Of a stretch of 64,000 nt of DNA, positions 31,120 through 41,377 are shown piece by piece; the first letter of the stretch is position 1; each line of letters begins with the position of its first letter. The position numbers and the translations under genes were made by a program. The stretch lies in the NCBI RefSeq assembly GCF_000716785.1, contig NZ_JNYY01000012.1, positions 62,001-126,000 on the forward strand, written 5' to 3'. The notes beneath the pieces were generated by a model. It had not been told where the DNA came from. It did no database searches and saw nothing but the letters and a program-made list of their open reading frames with translations. Source of the stretch: Amycolatopsis vancoresmycina. GTDB taxonomy: Bacteria > Actinomycetota > Actinomycetes > Mycobacteriales > Pseudonocardiaceae.

Positions 31120-32586
31120 ATGTCCCTGTCCCCAGAACTACCCCGCTCCACCGACGTGCTCGTGGTCGGCGCCGGGCCGGTGGGCCTGACGATGGGCTGC
31201 GCGCTGCGCACGCTCGGGATCGACCACGTCGTGATCGACCGCGCGCCCGGGCCCGCGGCGCACTCGCGGGCGTCGGCGGTGCACGTGCGCACGCTCGAGT
31301 CGCTGGCCGCGATCGGGGTCGCCGACGAGCTGGTGGCCCGGTCCATCCCGGGCCGCACGTTCACCGTCCGCGACGCGGAAAAGGTGCTGCTGTCCATCCC
31401 GTTCGCGGAGCTGGACACGCCCTACCCGTACGCGCTGAGCATCCCGCAGATGACGACCGAAGAGGTGCTCGCCGAGCGGTACGCGGCGCTGGGCGGCACC
31501 GTGCACCGCACCACGTCCCTGCTCGACCTGCGGGACAGCTTCCCCGGCAGCACGGCGTCCATTGTGGACTCCGACGGGGTCGTGCGGGCGATCGACGCCC
31601 GGTACGTGATCGGCGCCGACGGCATCCACAGCACCGTCCGCGACCGGATCGGCGTCGGCTTCCCCGGCGGCGCGCGGCCGCAGACCTTCATGCTGGCCGA
31701 GGTCACCATGGACTGGCACGGCCCGGAGGACGAGGTCGTCACGTTCTACTTCTCCCCGCGCGGGCTCGGCGCGGTCGCGAAGATCCCCGGCGACCTCTAC
31801 CGCGTGGTGGCGCTGGTCGGCGACGACGCCGGTGTGCCCACCCGCGAGGACGTCCAGGAGGTCATCGACACGCGCGGCCCGGGCGCCGCGGGCGGCCGCG
31901 TGCGCGAGGTCATGATGGCGTCGAACTGGCGGGTGCACGAGCGGCTGGCCGACAGTTTCCGGCGGGGTCCGGTGTTCCTCGTCGGCGACGCCGGGCACGT
32001 GCACAGCCCGGTCGGCGGGCAGGGCCTCAACACCGGCGTCCAGGACGCGCTGAACCTCGCCTGGAAGCTGGCCGCGGTGCTCGACGGCACCGCCGCCCCG
32101 GCCCTGCTGGACACCTACGACGCCGAGCGGCGCCCGGTCGCGGCCGGGGTGCTCGGGTTCACCGGCACGCTCACCGAGATCTCCACCCAGACGAACCCGG
32201 CGAGCATCGGGCTGCGCAACGAAGTGCTCGACTCGGTCGCGCAGCTGCCCGCGTTCCGCTCGTGGCTCGCCACCCGGCTGGCCGGCCTGCACATCGGCTA
32301 CCCCGGCGAGGACGGCCCGCACGCCCCCGGCCCGGGACGGCGGGTCGCGCCCCGGCGCGGGATGGCGCCCGGCATCGGCTGGACGCTGGTCATCCCGCCG
32401 GCCGCCGACGCCGTCGCGGTCAAGGAGGCCGCCGAAGCGAGCGTCACGCCGATCACCGTGCTCCCGGCCGACGACGCCACGCACGCCACGCTCGTCCGCC
32501 CCGACGGCTACGTCGCGCTGACCGCCGGCGCCGACGCGGCCGCGACCCTGCCCGCCGGGCTCGCCGCCTGGCTGCGGCGCTCCTGA
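31120..32586 (+). CDS. FAD-dependent aromatic hydroxylase (polyketide-hydroxylase type)
   Basis: The product has 488 residues. It has GAGPVGLTMG (about 15-24), VIGADGIHSTVR (about 165-176), GDAGHVHSPVGGQGLNTG (about 288-305) and a C-terminal thioredoxin-like tail (about 380-488) without cysteines at the expected site. This is the layout of pentachlorophenol/RdmE-type NADPH hydroxylases, which introduce OH into phenols or quinones. The ATG follows GCAGGAGGGTTTCGCC. It is co-directional with the VOC gene 71 bp downstream and divergent from the ankyrin operon, so it likely acts in the same pathway. Confidence 0.92.
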   Translation: MSLSPELPRSTDVLVVGAGPVGLTMGCALRTLGIDHVVIDRAPGPAAHSRASAVHVRTLESLAAIGVADELVARSIPGRTFTVRDAEKVLLSIPFAELDTPYPYALSIPQMTTEEVLAERYAALGGTVHRTTSLLDLRDSFPGSTASIVDSDGVVRAIDARYVIGADGIHSTVRDRIGVGFPGGARPQTFMLAEVTMDWHGPEDEVVTFYFSPRGLGAVAKIPGDLYRVVALVGDDAGVPTREDVQEVIDTRGPGAAGGRVREVMMASNWRVHERLADSFRRGPVFLVGDAGHVHSPVGGQGLNTGVQDALNLAWKLAAVLDGTAAPALLDTYDAERRPVAAGVLGFTGTLTEISTQTNPASIGLRNEVLDSVAQLPAFRSWLATRLAGLHIGYPGEDGPHAPGPGRRVAPRRGMAPGIGWTLVIPPAADAVAVKEAAEASVTPITVLPADDATHATLVRPDGYVALTAGADAAATLPAGLAAWLRRS

Positions 32587-32657
32587 CCCCGGTGCCCGTC
32601 CCGGGTCCCCGGTCCGCACCACCCCCGATGGCAGTACCCAACCGAGGAGGTAGTCCC

Positions 32658-33170
32658 ATGTCGGCACCCTGGTCCCGCCCGCCCGGCTCGGCCACGCTGA
32701 TGCACGTCGCGATCCTCTGCAAGGACGTCGACGAATCCCTGCGGTTCTACCGCGACGGGCTCGGCTTCGCGAAGACCTACGAGTGGTCCAAGACGACCAG
32801 CGACACCGGTCAGGTGCTCTACTGCGACCGGGGCGTCTACATCGAACTGGACGGCCACACCTACATCGAACTGTTCCCCGGCGGCCGCGACGACGTCACG
32901 TCGATCTCCGGGCCGCTGCAGCACATCGCGCTGATCGTCGGCGACGTCGACGAGGCGTACACGAAGTGCCTGTCCGCCGGCGGCGCCGCCTTCCCGATCG
33001 AGGACTGGGACGGCGCGCCGACCCAGGTGTTCATCAACGGGGAGCCGGAGATGGAGGTCCGGGTCGCGTTCGTCCGCGGCCCCGGCGGCGAGCTGATCGA
33101 GCTGTACCAGCAGCTCAGCCCGGTGGTGGCGGTCGACCGCACCACCACCGCCGCCGGCGCTTCGGCGTAG
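32658..33170 (+). CDS. VOC-superfamily (glyoxalase/dioxygenase-like) protein
   Basis: The product has 170 residues and one or two beta-alpha-beta-beta-beta modules. LMHVAILCKDVDESLRFYRDGLGF begins the fold. His in LMHVAI and in LQHIALIV, and Glu in GELIELYQ, are at the usual metal-ligand positions. Members are glyoxalases, ring-cleaving dioxygenases or binding proteins. GAGGAGG lies 7 nt before the ATG. It follows the flavin hydroxylase on the same strand, suggesting action on the hydroxylated product. Confidence 0.85.
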   Translation: MSAPWSRPPGSATLMHVAILCKDVDESLRFYRDGLGFAKTYEWSKTTSDTGQVLYCDRGVYIELDGHTYIELFPGGRDDVTSISGPLQHIALIVGDVDEAYTKCLSAGGAAFPIEDWDGAPTQVFINGEPEMEVRVAFVRGPGGELIELYQQLSPVVAVDRTTTAAGASA

Positions 33171-33181
33171 CGGCACAAACG

Positions 33182-33215
33182 GAAGCGGGCGGTCCCTCCG
33201 GGGGCCGCCCGCTTC
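33182..33215. terminator. Bidirectional terminator
   Basis: An 11-bp stem, GAAGCGGGCGG (33182-33192) with CCGCCCGCTTC (33205-33215), is extended imperfectly by GCACAAAC/GTTCGTGC. It lies between the VOC stop (33170, +) and the SnoaL stop (33230, -). Confidence 0.7.
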
Positions 33216-33229
33216 GTTCGTGCCGGGGG

Positions 33230-34075
33230 TCAGAACCGCAGGGCGCGGATGATCGAGCACGGGTCGGTGTAGGACTTCCAGCGCACGATCCGCCCGCCGC
33301 GCACGGTGAGGCATTCGACGTACTCGATCTCGAACGCCACGCCGGTGCCGCGGGCGACGCCCTTCTCGTGCACGATGCCGACCGCCTGGTCGCCGTCCAC
33401 CACCAGGCCGCGCAGCTCCTTGCGCTTCACCTCGCAGACCGAGGTGAACGCTTCGAAGCTGGCCAGCACGGCGGCCGGGCCGTGGTAGGTGCCGATCCAC
33501 GGCATGCAGTCGTGGTGGCCGGGCACGCCGACGAAGTTGACCCACTCGACCTCGTCGCCGAGCAGGTCCGCGGCCTGCGCCACGTCGCCGCCGCACACGC
33601 GCTCGAACCACGCCAGCGCGGTGGCCCGGGTGCTGCCGGTGTCCTCGCCGGCGGCCGGGACCGGGCCGCCGGTCTGCCAGTCCGGGGTGAAGGTGACCCC
33701 GGTGATCCGCCAGCCGCCGCCGGTGCGGCGCAGGTTCATCCGGTAGTGGCCGCCGAGCACCCACGGCGGCCCACCGGCGGCGGGCACGTGCGTGGCCTGG
33801 ACCTGGCAGCGGCAGACCGCGGTGCCGCCGTCGAGGGCGACCACGTGGTTGCCGATGAGGTGCTGGGTGGTGGCGTACCCGGCGAACTCCGCCGCCCAGC
33901 CCGCCACCGCGTCGGCGGCCGCCACGGTCGCCGGGTCGCCGCCGTGCAGCGCGCGGTAGTCCAGGCGGACCGCGCCGGCCAGCAGCCCGGTCATCGCCGT
34001 CCAGTCGCGGCGGTCGGCGTACCAGCCGAACCTGTCGCACGCCTCGATCACGTCCAGCCGGTCGGTCGCGGTCAT
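33230..34075 (-). CDS. Double SnoaL/NTF2-like protein
   Basis: The product has about 281 residues in two NTF2-like cones. The first (about 1-135) begins DRLDVIEACDRFGWYADRRDW with a conserved Tyr/Asp pattern and ends GGGWRITGVTFTPDW. The second (about 150-281) begins TALAWFERVCGGDVAQAADLL and has VEWVNFVGVPGHHDCMPWIG and EYVECLTVRGGRIVRW. Single SnoaL-like domains are cyclases, hydrolases, isomerases or hydroxylases. The ATG at 34075 overlaps the hydrolase stop (ATGA). It is the last gene of the run that starts with glgE, although its kind suggests a link to the tailoring genes on the other side. Confidence 0.8.
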   Translation of the reverse strand: MTATDRLDVIEACDRFGWYADRRDWTAMTGLLAGAVRLDYRALHGGDPATVAAADAVAGWAAEFAGYATTQHLIGNHVVALDGGTAVCRCQVQATHVPAAGGPPWVLGGHYRMNLRRTGGGWRITGVTFTPDWQTGGPVPAAGEDTGSTRATALAWFERVCGGDVAQAADLLGDEVEWVNFVGVPGHHDCMPWIGTYHGPAAVLASFEAFTSVCEVKRKELRGLVVDGDQAVGIVHEKGVARGTGVAFEIEYVECLTVRGGRIVRWKSYTDPCSIIRALRF

Positions 34076-34965
34076 CCCCTGCTCCTGTCCGCCAGGTGCG
34101 CCGCGGCCAGGTCGAGCGCCGCGGCGACGGTGGGTTCGTCGTCGTAGAAGTCGAACTGCGTGCCGGTCAGCCAGTGCACTGTGGACGGACCGGCCAGCCG
34201 CGCGAGGAACTTGCGGACGCCGCCGGGCAGGGCCGCGTCCTCGCTGTGCACGAGGAGGACCGGCGCGGCGACGCGGCTCGCGACGGCGATGGGGTCGAAC
34301 CGCAGCCAGTGCGGCCAGGACAGCTCCGCGAACCGGTTGGGCCACTGCGGGACGGCGCCGCGGGCCGGGTCGAGGTAGTAGCGGAAGGGGCCGGGCATCG
34401 CGGCCGCCGGGTCGGTGGTGCTGACGGCCGGGACGTACCGGACGGCTCCAGTGCGCGCGAACTCGGCGGCGGCCGCCTCGCCGCGGCGGATCCGCTCGGC
34501 GACCCCGGCTTCGCCGCCGTAGACCTCGCCGACCAGGTCGGCGTCGTGCAGCCAGGGGGCGATCAGCGCGAGAGAACCGAAAAGGGCGGGTTCCGCGGCC
34601 GCCGCGACGGCCAGGTAGCCGGCACCGGCGCAGACGCCCGCCCCGCCGACGCGCGCAGTGTCCACAAGGGAGCACCGGCGCAGGAAACCGGCGGCGGCGA
34701 CCAGATCGGCGACCTTCCGGTCCGGCAGTTCGGCGTCGCGCGGGGAGCCACCGGAAGCGCCGTGGCCGCGGAAGTCGAAGGCCAGCGCGGCGATCCCGCG
34801 CCGGGCGAGGCCGCGGGCGTACCGGCCGGCCATCTGCTCCTTGACGGTGGTCCACGACCCGGCGACGACCACGGCGGGTGGCGGCGGCCCGTCGCCGGGT
34901 GGAAGGTGGAGGTCGCCGACCAGGGTCTCGCCACCGGATCGGAACTCGACCTGCCGAACTGTCAT
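34072..34965 (-). CDS. Alpha/beta hydrolase, dienelactone-hydrolase-like, with Cys at the nucleophile site
   Basis: The product has about 297 residues. The fold shows AGSWTTVKEQMAGRYARGLA, AFDFRGHGASGGS and an elbow GVCAGAG, where Cys takes the nucleophile position as in dienelactone hydrolase. HSEDAALPGG carries the acid region. The usual late His in this family (a G-x-H-F/V-D-x-Y-D type motif) is Gln here (GTQFDFYD), so classical hydrolase activity is doubtful. The ATG at 34965 follows GGGGAGCCAGAC. It lies between the small protein and the SnoaL gene. Confidence 0.8.
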   Translation of the reverse strand: MTVRQVEFRSGGETLVGDLHLPPGDGPPPPAVVVAGSWTTVKEQMAGRYARGLARRGIAALAFDFRGHGASGGSPRDAELPDRKVADLVAAAGFLRRCSLVDTARVGGAGVCAGAGYLAVAAAAEPALFGSLALIAPWLHDADLVGEVYGGEAGVAERIRRGEAAAAEFARTGAVRYVPAVSTTDPAAAMPGPFRYYLDPARGAVPQWPNRFAELSWPHWLRFDPIAVASRVAAPVLLVHSEDAALPGGVRKFLARLAGPSTVHWLTGTQFDFYDDEPTVAAALDLAAAHLADRSRG

Positions 34966-34997
34966 GTCTGGCTCCCCTTCGTTCCGCCACGCACGCC

Positions 34998-35240
34998 TCA
35001 CGACGCCGCCTTCAGAACCACACACCCCAGCTCGGTCAGCTCGGCCGGGACCACCGTGCCGGGCATGCCCGGCCGCGCCGGGCCGAGAAGACCGGCGCGG
35101 GCCAGCTCGTGCACCGCGTGCTGGTCGCAGCAGGCGACCCCATCCACGAACAGGTCCGGCGCGCAGCCGCAGCGCAGGGTGGCCCGGCCGTCGGCCACCG
35201 CGCGCAGGATCGCCCGGTCCCGGTGGCTCAGCGCCGTCAC
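34998..35240 (-). CDS. Small Cys-rich protein of unknown function, coupled to maltokinase
   Basis: The product has 80 residues. SHRDRAILRAVADGRATLRC looks like an N-terminal helix, followed by cysteines at RCGCAPDLFVDGVACCDQH (four Cys and a His that could bind metal). A helical ARAGLLGP and a beta-like tail LTELGCVVLKA complete a winged-helix-like outline. The GTG overlaps the maltokinase stop (GTGA), which supports real expression. Function not recognised. Confidence 0.6.
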   Translation of the reverse strand: MTALSHRDRAILRAVADGRATLRCGCAPDLFVDGVACCDQHAVHELARAGLLGPARPGMPGTVVPAELTELGCVVLKAAS

Positions 35241-36264
35241 CGGAGACCCCGGCCGAGCTCGGCGCGGGGGTCCGTCCCCGCGATCTCCGCGTAACCCGAG
35301 CAGAACGCGTCGCGTGCCGTGCCGTCGCCGTCGAGGCCGGTGCGGGCGATCGAGCGCAGGAGGCTCTCGACGTCCCGCAGCGGCGACTGCACGGCCGCTT
35401 CCGCGTCGAACCCGGCCAGCAGCCAGCGGGTCGGCGTGCGCCGGACGTTCCCGAGGTGCAGATCCCCGTGGATGCGCTGGGCGAGCCCGCCGGACGGCAG
35501 CGGGATCGTCCCGAACCGGCCGGCGAGCGTCCGGTGCACGGACGCGACCGCCCGGCCGAGGACGCCCGCCTCGGCGGCGAGGGCCGGCCCCGCCAGGCGC
35601 CGGCCGTCCACGGCGTCCGTGGCGGAGGACTGCAGCACGGCGAGGACGACCGGAGCACCGTCCAGGTCGCCCTCGATCGAACCGAGCAGCGGGGCGATGT
35701 GCGGGCTGCCTGCCGCGTCGAGCGCGCGGTGCAGCTCCAGGTCGGGGTGGACGAGCCGGCGGAACAGCGTGAGGAGGTAGCGCTCGCCCAGCACCACCGA
35801 GGTGGCGCCCCGCCCGGCTGCGGCCGGCCTGCCGGTCAGCCCGCGCCGCGGCACCAGCGCCAGCCCGGCCCGCTGCCGGGGCACGAACCGGACGCGGTCG
35901 CGCGCCGCGCCCGTGCCGATCAACGCCGTCAGCTCGGCGGTGAGCAGGTCGTCGGCGGCCGCGTCGTACACGGCCAGTTCGCCGGTGGTCGCGATGGGGA
36001 CGACGCCGGGCAGCGGCGTGCGCGGCGCGCGCAGGCCCAGCGGCAGCCCGTAGCGCACGACCTCGCCGCCGGTGCGGACCTCGGCCACCGTGAGCAGCCC
36101 GGCGGGACCGCCCCAGGCGAGCTGGTCGGTGAACCGGCCGAGCACGCGGAGCCGGACCCGGTCCACGCGGCGGCCGGCCCAGGGCTGTCCGGGCAGCCAG
36201 GTGCGCAGCGCGAGCTCGGTGTCGCCGAGCAGGGCGCCGAGGCGGTCGTCGAGGGCGGCGGTCA

Positions 36265-36265
<1 letters not shown>
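35237..36265 (-). CDS. mak: Maltokinase-like protein (GlgE pathway)
   Basis: The product has about 342 residues. The C-terminal kinase lobe contains QRIHGDLHLGNV (catalytic Asp and Asn of the aminoglycoside-phosphotransferase fold) and FDAEAAVQSPLRDVESLLRS, the usual second metal/Asp region with FDAE instead of DFEG. It phosphorylates maltose to maltose-1-phosphate with ATP. Known actinobacterial enzymes are about 440-470 residues, so this one is short, mainly in the N-terminal cap (residues 1-100). The ATG overlaps the treS stop (TGATG), the standard neighbour order treS-mak. Confidence 0.88.
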
Positions 36266-37943
<1,678 letters not shown>

Positions 37944-37947
<4 letters not shown>

Positions 37948-39905
37948 GCCGGGCCGGCCGAGCCGATGTGCGCCACCGACCGGTGCGGGTCGAGCTTCAC
38001 GTAGGCGTGGCGGCCCCATTCGAAGATCTCGCCGCTCACCTCGTCGTGCACCGTGCAGCGCTGGTCCGGGGACCACCCCAGCGCGGCGAAGTCCCAGTGC
38101 ACGGTGCCCTCCTGGGTGTGGCAGTGGTCGAGGGTGACCACGCAGAGCACGGTGTCCCCGGACGCCGGGTCGGTCTTGGAGTAGGCGATGAGGTGGTCGT
38201 TGTCGACGTGGTGGAAGCGCAGGGTGCGCAGCTGCTGCAGCGCCGGGTGCGCGCGGCGGATCTCGTTGAGCCGGCTCAGCCACGGCTGCAGCGAGCGGCC
38301 TTCGGCGAGGGCGGTGACGTAGTCCCGCGGCCGCAGCTCGTACTTCTCCGAGTCGCGGTACTCCTCGGCGCCGAGTGCTTCGTGTTCGTAGAGCTCGAAT
38401 CCCGAGTAGACGCCCCAGGTCGGCGACAGCGTCGCGGCGAGCGCGGCCCGCGCGGCGAACGCGGCCGGGTTCCCGGTCTGCAGTTCCGCCGGCAGGATGT
38501 CCGGTGTGGTGACGAACAGGTTGGGCCGGGCCTCGTCGGCGTGCTCGACCAGCTCGCGGCCGAACTCCGTCAACTCGGCTTTCGTGGTGCGCCAGGTGAA
38601 GTAGGTGTAGGACTGGCTGAAGCCCAGCCGCGCGAGCCCGTACAGCCGGGCCGGCCGGGTGAACGCCTCGGCGAGGAACAGCACGTCCGGGTGCGCCTCC
38701 TGGACGTCCCGGATCAGCCGGTGCCAGAACGCCGGCGGCTTGGTGTGCGGGTTGTCGACGCGGAAGATCCGCACCCCGTGCCGCACCCACAGCCCGACGA
38801 TCCGGCGCACCTCCGCGTAGATGCCCTCGGGGTCCTGGTCGAAGTTCAGCGGCAGGATGTCCTCGTAGCGCTTCGGCGGGTTTTCCGCGCAGGCGATCGT
38901 GCCGTCCGGCAGGGTGCTGAACCACTGGGGGTGCGCGCGCACCCACGGGTGGTCCGGCGCGCACTGCAGGGCCAGGTCGAGCGCGACCTCCAAGCCGAGC
39001 TCCCGCGCCCGCGCGACGAACGCGTCGAAGCCGGCGAAGGTGCCGAGCGCGGGTTCGATGGCGTCGTGCCCGCCCGCGGCCGAGCCGATCGCCCACGGCG
39101 AGCCGACGTCACCGTCCGCGGCGGCCACGGAGTTGTTGCGGCCCTTGCGGTGCACCGTGCCGATCGGGTGCACCGGCGGCAGGTAGACGACGTCGAAGCC
39201 CATCGACGCGATCCGGTCCAGCTGCGCGGCCGCGGTGGCGAAGGTGCCGTGCACCGGGCGGCCGGTGCCGTCCGTCCCGCCGGTCGACCGGGGGAAGAAC
39301 TCGTACCAGGCGCCGAAGCCGGCGCGGACGCGGTCGACGCGCAGCTGGCAGACCCGGCCGCGGGTGCACAGTTCCCGCACGGGGTGCTCGCGCATCACCG
39401 GCAGCACGGCGTCCGACAGGGCGGCGGAAAGCCGTTCGCGCACCGGCAGGTCCCGGCTGCGCACCGCGGTGGCGGCGTCGAGCAGCGCCTCCCGCTCGGC
39501 GCGGCGGTCGGGCCGGGCGGCGACGCGTTCGAGCAGCCGCGCGCCGATTTCGAAGTCGTTGGCCAGCTCGGGCGCCCCGAGCCCGGCAGCGGCCTTGGCG
39601 CGCACCGACCGCTCCCAGGCGGTCCACGGTTCGCTCCAGGCGTCGATCCGGAAGGTCCAGACCCCGGGTTCGTCGGGGACGACGACCGCCGCGAAGCCGT
39701 CCCCGCCGTCGCCGTCGGGCCGCAGGCGGGTCCGCCGGCTGGACCCGTCCGGCCACCGCAGTTCCACCGCGGCGGCGACCGCCTCGGTGCCTTCCGCCCA
39801 CACGGTGGCCGACACCCGCACGGCCTCGCCGACCACCGCCTTGGCCGGGTGTTCCGCCGTCCCCACCGTGGGGCGGACGTCCTCGATCACGATGCGCCCG
39901 ACCAC
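37944..39905 (-). CDS. glgE: Alpha-1,4-glucan:maltose-1-phosphate maltosyltransferase GlgE
   Basis: The product has about 653 residues. An N-terminal beta-sandwich and helical insert (about 1-200) precede the GH13_3 barrel with VVYLPPVHPIG, ALDLALQCAPDHPWV, IFRVDNPHTKPPAFWH (nucleophile Asp) and FLAEAFTRPARL (acid Glu). It extends alpha-glucans using maltose-1-phosphate. GTG at 39905 is preferred because GGGAGG lies 7 nt upstream; the GTG at 39914 overlaps that site. It is first in the operon glgE-treS-mak and more. The branching enzyme GlgB, often adjacent, is absent here. GlgX at 8235 may debranch the product. Confidence 0.96.
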
Positions 39906-40005
39906 CGCGCTCACCTCCCGCGCCGATACCGCTTCCTGTCCTCAGCGTGACAAGAGCGGTGCCGTCGAAGGGAAAACCCGGGTCGACTTTGGAAACTCGA
40001 CGCAG

Positions 40006-41010
40006 TCAGTGCGCGCGCAGGGTGTACCGACGCTCCGCATAGGCCAGATCATCCCGCCACAACCGCGCGGCGGCCCGGCGCATGAGCGGCCGCAGAACCG
40101 GCGCAAACCGTGCAGCGTGGGCGAAACCCGGCCGGTCCGACGCCGCGATCGTCGCCTCGATCACCGCGGTTTCCGGGCGGCCGTCCGGGCCGGGACCGAG
40201 CGGGGTGGCGTGCGTCTCGACCACGCTGCCCACCCCCTCACCGTCCACAATGGTCATCAGGACGGTGCGCGGGCCCGGGCAGGTGAACTCCGCGACCACC
40301 GGGACGCCGATCTTCCCGGCCAGCCGGAACGTCACCTCGACGACGAACCGGTCGTCCGCCTCGGCCACGTCGACACCCTGCGGCGCCGACAGCACGCGCA
40401 GCCGGGCGAAGGAGTACGGGTGGAACCACGCGCCGTGCCACGGGTCGAGGCGGTTGGCCACGACGTCCTCCGGCTCGCAGACGCCGGTGAGTGTCGCGAC
40501 CGCGTCCACCGTGGTCCCGTCCGGGCGCACCGGCACGGGCGGGCGTTCTGTGGGCGGTTCGCCGCCGTCCCGGTCGAGCCGGACCCAGGCGAGCACGCCG
40601 TCGTCGTGGGCCGGGAGGGCCGTCCACCCGGGACGGCCCGCGCCGACGCGCAGCCCGTGCCAGCGGCAGACCAGCTCGCCGCAGTGCACCCGCGCCTGGT
40701 CCAGCGGCGCACCGAGGTGGGGGCACGCACCCGGGCCGACGAGCAGGTCACCGTCCGGCCCGCGCCAGGCGACCAGCTCCCGACCGGCCACCCGGAACCC
40801 GGACGGCCGCTCGGCACGCACGTCCCGCGAGGCGGCGAAGACGAACCAGTTGCCGGCCGGCCGGGTCCCGGCCCGTTTCACAGCGGCTTCGATCAGCGCG
40901 GGGCTGCAGTCCCGGTAGGTGGGTTCCTGCCGCGCCCAGGCCGGTTCCCGGAACGGCTGCACCGGCCACCGCGCCGGCCAGCGCTCGATCACCTGCCGCT
41001 TGAAGTCCAC
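40006..41010 (-). CDS. Rieske [2Fe-2S] protein of carotenoid loci (DUF5914-like)
   Basis: The product has 334 residues. The Rieske cluster motif CPHLG (about 88-92) and CRWHG (about 107-111) supply two Cys and two His ligands. It is followed by an alpha/beta C-terminal half (about 180-330) that matches the Rieske plus DUF5914 proteins commonly seen beside actinobacterial carotenoid genes. It could oxidise a carotenoid end group. A PrnD-like arylamine oxygenase was considered, but the carotenoid neighbourhood fits better. It is transcribed away from crtE; the palindrome array lies directly upstream. Confidence 0.82.
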   Translation of the reverse strand: MDFKRQVIERWPARWPVQPFREPAWARQEPTYRDCSPALIEAAVKRAGTRPAGNWFVFAASRDVRAERPSGFRVAGRELVAWRGPDGDLLVGPGACPHLGAPLDQARVHCGELVCRWHGLRVGAGRPGWTALPAHDDGVLAWVRLDRDGGEPPTERPPVPVRPDGTTVDAVATLTGVCEPEDVVANRLDPWHGAWFHPYSFARLRVLSAPQGVDVAEADDRFVVEVTFRLAGKIGVPVVAEFTCPGPRTVLMTIVDGEGVGSVVETHATPLGPGPDGRPETAVIEATIAASDRPGFAHAARFAPVLRPLMRRAAARLWRDDLAYAERRYTLRAH

Positions 41011-41142
41011 CAGACACGCTCCCGCCCGCCACGGCCGGCCGAGGGGCCGGCACGCGAGCCATCCTCAGGCATGTGAAGCGATTGCGCAACGCTTCCACCG
41101 CCGCCCGCCGCGGTGCCGCCGGGCCCTCCCACCCTCGCAAGC

Positions 41143-41313
41143 GTCGCGAATGACTCATTCGGGACGTGCGAGGTCCCGAATGAGTCATTCGCGACCTGCG
41201 GAGCCGGGTGGGCCATTCGCGACCTGCGACGTCCCGAATGAGTCATTCGCGACCTGCGACGTCCCGAATGAGTCATTCGCGACCTGCGACGTCCCGAATG
41301 AGTCATTCGCGAC
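41143..41313. repeat. Array of 23-bp palindromes (GAATGAGTCATTC family), partly in 30-bp tandem units
   Basis: Units: 41143-41165 (inverted orientation), 41173-41195, a degenerate copy at about 41203-41223, then three identical units at 41231-41253, 41261-41283 and 41291-41313 spaced exactly 30 bp apart. Core: GTCCCG-AATGAGTCATT-CGCGAC. The gap 41011-41377 otherwise holds no gene; open frames across it are repeats of the same hexapeptides and are not credible. It lies between the MerR-type gene stop (41378) and the Rieske gene start (41010), both minus strand. Confidence 0.9.
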
Positions 41314-41377
41314 CTGCGGAGCGGGCGGCGGCAGGCGCACCTCCCCGCCCCGCCCCGCCCACCACGCGGAGGCCGCC

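Noticed and set aside
40006..41010. PrnD-like arylamine oxygenase linked to the PrnB-like protein
   Set aside because: The Rieske protein has a DUF5914-like C-terminal half and sits in the carotenoid locus, 11 kb and an unrelated operon away from the PrnB-like gene.
41143..41313. CRISPR array
   Set aside because: The 30-bp periodicity comes from identical palindromes with identical short linkers. There are no unique spacers and no cas genes.
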